This document shows, piece by piece, positions 4,657-5,792 of a stretch of 5,792 nucleotides of DNA. Within the stretch, counting starts at the first letter, position 1; each line of letters begins with the position of its first letter. Made by a program: the position numbers and the translations under genes. Below the pieces are notes generated by a model. That model worked only from the letters and a program-made list of their open reading frames with translations. It made no database searches and was not told where the DNA came from. The stretch comes from Streptosporangiaceae bacterium (GTDB taxonomy: Bacteria; Actinomycetota; Actinomycetes; Streptosporangiales; Streptosporangiaceae): positions 1 through 5,792 of the forward strand of contig JASHOI010000492.1 of NCBI GenBank assembly GCA_030041195.1. Direction: 5' to 3'.

Positions 4657-4692
4657 TTGACATGGCGCGCGTGAGGTACCCCTTAATGGGTA
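4657..4692 (+). promoter_or_regulatory. Candidate promoter with 16-nt dyad
   Basis: A consensus TTGACA is present at 4657-4662. Downstream the best -10 choice is CTTAAT (4682-4687, spacing 19), which is not ideal. The same place forms a 16-nt dyad (4677-4692) with arms TACCC and GGGTA around TTAA; only one base pair (4682/4687) fails. A repressor binding there would cover the -10. The 35-residue gene starts 23 nt further on. Confidence 0.35.
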
Positions 4693-4704
4693 GGCGTTGC
4701 GAGT

Positions 4705-4710
4705 GGAGGA
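4705..4710 (+). promoter_or_regulatory. Ribosome-binding site of 35-residue gene
   Basis: GGAGGA lies 4 nt before ATG 4715. It is a near-consensus Shine-Dalgarno sequence and the main reason, besides sequence similarity, to accept this very short gene. Confidence 0.7.
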
Positions 4711-4714
4711 ACCG

Positions 4715-4822
4715 ATGAAGTCTCTGAAATGGGCCGCCGCGTTCGGCGCCGTGGTCGTGGGCGTGATCTTGTACCTCAACAAGGACGACGTGATCCGCTA
4801 CCAGAAGATGCGCCAGATGTGA
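4715..4822 (+). CDS. DUF6893-like 35-residue membrane protein
   Basis: The gene encodes 35 residues: a short basic start (MKSLK), a hydrophobic span (about 6-21, WAAAFGAVVVGVILYL) and a charged tail, NKDDVIRYQKMRQM. The tail pattern of an acidic residue, then IRY, then xxMRxM at the very end, together with the length, matches what I recall of the actinobacterial DUF6893 small-protein family, whose function is unknown. The start has a strong GGAGGA ribosome-binding site and an upstream TTGACA. The gene stands alone on this strand between two minus-strand genes, and its stop codon lies in the left arm of a hairpin shared with the convergent gene. A single-span membrane protein with a cytoplasmic or periplasmic charged tail is inferred. 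The family name is from pattern memory. Confidence 0.75.
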   Translation: MKSLKWAAAFGAVVVGVILYLNKDDVIRYQKMRQM

Positions 4823-4843
4823 CCGCCGAGGTGCAGGCGGTCA
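4820..4843. terminator. Bidirectional hairpin across two stop codons
   Basis: TGACCGCC (4820-4827) and GGCGGTCA (4836-4843) form a perfect 8-bp stem with an 8-nt loop. The left arm begins with the TGA of the 35-residue gene, and the right arm ends with the reverse complement of the TGA of the minus-strand membrane protein gene. The gap between the two stop codons is only 18 nt. There is no T-tract, so it would be a U-less, actinobacterial-style terminator serving both strands. Confidence 0.55.
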
Positions 4844-5792
4844 CCTGATCCGGGCGGGCGGGAGGTAGGCGACCACCTTGAACACACGCGTCCCCGGCAG
4901 CCGGTGCCGGTGCCAGCCGCGTACGTAGCGCGGTCGCCGGGTCCCCGGGTACTCGAGCAGCGCGACCCGCCCGGCGTATGCGGGGTCCTTCAGGCCGGGC
5001 GCTGACGCGCAGCCGGCGTAGAACGCGATCGGGATGTCCTGCTGGCCCTTGATCAGGCACGGCGGCCGGACGCCCAGACTGCGCAGGTCAGCGACGATCC
5101 TGGTGTAGTCGTCGTGGAACGCGATCGTGCCGCTGACCTCGTGGTCGAGCACCAGATGCTGCGTCAGCACCTGGCCGGCCAGGCAGAACACGACCGCCAT
5201 CCTGGCCAGCGGCCTCAGGTCCGGGCGGGTGCCGGTGACCAGCCAGGCGATCCCGTCCGCGACCGGCAGCGCCAGCAGGGCGTAGGCGGGCAGCAGGAAC
5301 CGGGGTGCCGCGTAGTCGATCAGGAACAGGTACTGCGCCGCGACGCACAACCCGCAGACGGCGGGCAGCACCGCCGCCGCGAGCCGGCCGGCCCGGCGGG
5401 CAGCGAACAGCCCCAGCGCGACCAGGAACGGCAGCGCCAGCCACCACAGCGCGAGTTCCGGGCGCCGCCAGCCGACCGTGCAGGGCCGGCACAGGGTGGG
5501 CCCGTTGACCGCGCGCAACTCGGCCCACACCGCGAGGTGCAGGCCGAACCCGCCCTGCTCGGCTCCGGCCGCGTGCAGCCGGGCGAGCGGGCCGCCGAAC
5601 CGCAGGTAAGCCTCGACCACCCATTCGGCACCGCCGGCGATCAGCCCGGCCACGGTCGCCGCCGCCAGCTGCCAGCGCCGCCACGTCCGCACGATCACGA
5701 TCGCCGCCAGGAACGGGACGCCGAGGAAGATCGCGTCGCCGGGGCGGACCAGGGCCGCGGCGGCCACGCAGGCGGCCAGCCCGGCTAGCCAG
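4841..5792 (-). CDS. GT-C/GT39-like polytopic membrane protein, partial
   Basis: The visible part is 316 residues, from the first complete codon at 5791 to the stop. The frame stays open to the window edge and a GTG at 5767 sits inside a hydrophobic helix, so the true start is beyond the window. Numbering visible residues, hydrophobic spans lie at about 1-14, 20-36, 42-57, 113-131, 137-158, 163-186 and 196-213, followed by a soluble C-terminal region (214-316). The segments LVRPGDAIFLGVP (14-26) and DYAAPRFLLPAYALLALPVADG (159-180) resemble polytopic GT-C glycosyltransferases (GT39/ArnT-like), which use polyprenyl-phosphate sugars at the membrane. The N-terminal catalytic acidic motif of that group would lie outside the window. 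A Cys pair (CRPC, 101-104) sits in a predicted outside loop. The soluble region has an ADLRSLGVRPPCLIKG...IPIAFYAGC pattern. The gene converges with the 35-residue gene through a shared hairpin. Family membership is likely; substrate is unknown. Confidence 0.75.
   Translation of the reverse strand, partial: WLAGLAACVAAAALVRPGDAIFLGVPFLAAIVIVRTWRRWQLAAATVAGLIAGGAEWVVEAYLRFGGPLARLHAAGAEQGGFGLHLAVWAELRAVNGPTLCRPCTVGWRRPELALWWLALPFLVALGLFAARRAGRLAAAVLPAVCGLCVAAQYLFLIDYAAPRFLLPAYALLALPVADGIAWLVTGTRPDLRPLARMAVVFCLAGQVLTQHLVLDHEVSGTIAFHDDYTRIVADLRSLGVRPPCLIKGQQDIPIAFYAGCASAPGLKDPAYAGRVALLEYPGTRRPRYVRGWHRHRLPGTRVFKVVAYLPPARIR

Larger units (their letters stand above)
4389..4714. other. Divergent regulatory interval
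   Basis: This 326-nt interval separates the minus-strand exosortase-like gene from the plus-strand 35-residue gene. No gene is supported inside it. It is more A/T-rich around 4440-4600 than its surroundings and holds a minus-strand promoter candidate, a 10-bp inverted repeat with a 26-nt spacer, a plus-strand TTGACA with an adjoining 16-nt dyad, and short GC-rich stems around 4603-4620. Confidence 0.6.

Noticed and set aside
4202..4663. Minus-strand frame containing VPKSTFY, which resembles an excisionase/MerR-type helix-turn-helix start
   Set aside because: The similarity covers only about seven residues, part of it coincides with the inverted repeat at 4548-4593, and the frame then runs antiphase through the exosortase-like gene.
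5767..5767. GTG 5767 as the start of the GT-C-like protein
   Set aside because: The frame continues upstream with hydrophobic residues to the window edge and no ribosome-binding site precedes this GTG, so the gene is treated as partial.
5114..5788. 224-codon plus-strand frame rich in Gln/Arg/Pro
   Set aside because: It is antisense to the polytopic membrane protein, whose hydrophobic spans and GT-C-like motifs are convincing.

Overview
The window looks like chromosomal DNA from a high-GC actinomycete. Its genes have G/C-saturated third codon positions, GTG and TTG starts are plausible, and the gene families are typical of that group: an ArsR-type winged-helix regulator, a CaiB/crotonase pair, a compact exosortase-like membrane protein and a 35-residue DUF6893-like protein. 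Species cannot be told from the sequence.

Layout. Positions 1-245 are a low-complexity tandem-repeat tract with no T on the + strand from 37 to 241. Positions 246-828 hold no convincing gene and are visibly richer in A/T. This stretch carries three inverted-repeat elements of exactly 53 bp each (352-404, 579-631, 791-843). They share CATGATC...GATCATG ends but have different interiors. The third overlaps the 3' end of a minus-strand ArsR-type regulator gene (829-1497) and encodes its last residues. A perfect 28-bp palindrome (1506-1533) lies just upstream of the regulator start and probably is its operator. It faces a plus-strand two-gene operon: a class III (CaiB/Frc) CoA-transferase (1619-2800) and, 10 nt later, a crotonase-fold protein (2811-3632) that lacks both glutamates of classical enoyl-CoA hydratases. 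The pair presumably handles an acyl-CoA of unknown identity, possibly under control of the divergent regulator.

The operon converges on, and overlaps by 14 bp, a minus-strand pair: an exosortase/archaeosortase-like membrane protein (3741-4388) and a 41-residue single-pass protein (3619-3744) whose GTG start overlaps the exosortase stop. The exosortase keeps the family Cys and Arg but appears to have Asn where the catalytic His is expected. The 41-residue protein (hydrophilic N-terminus, one hydrophobic span, Arg-rich end) resembles a free-standing exosortase sorting tail. This pair is the most interesting part of the window.

A regulatory interval (4389-4714) with several inverted repeats and promoter-like hexamers separates the exosortase start from a divergent plus-strand gene for a 35-residue DUF6893-like membrane protein (4715-4822). 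That gene ends in a hairpin (4820-4843) whose two arms contain the stop codons of two convergent genes. The last gene (4841 to the window end, minus strand) is the C-terminal part of a polytopic membrane protein resembling GT-C/GT39 glycosyltransferases; its N-terminus lies outside the window.
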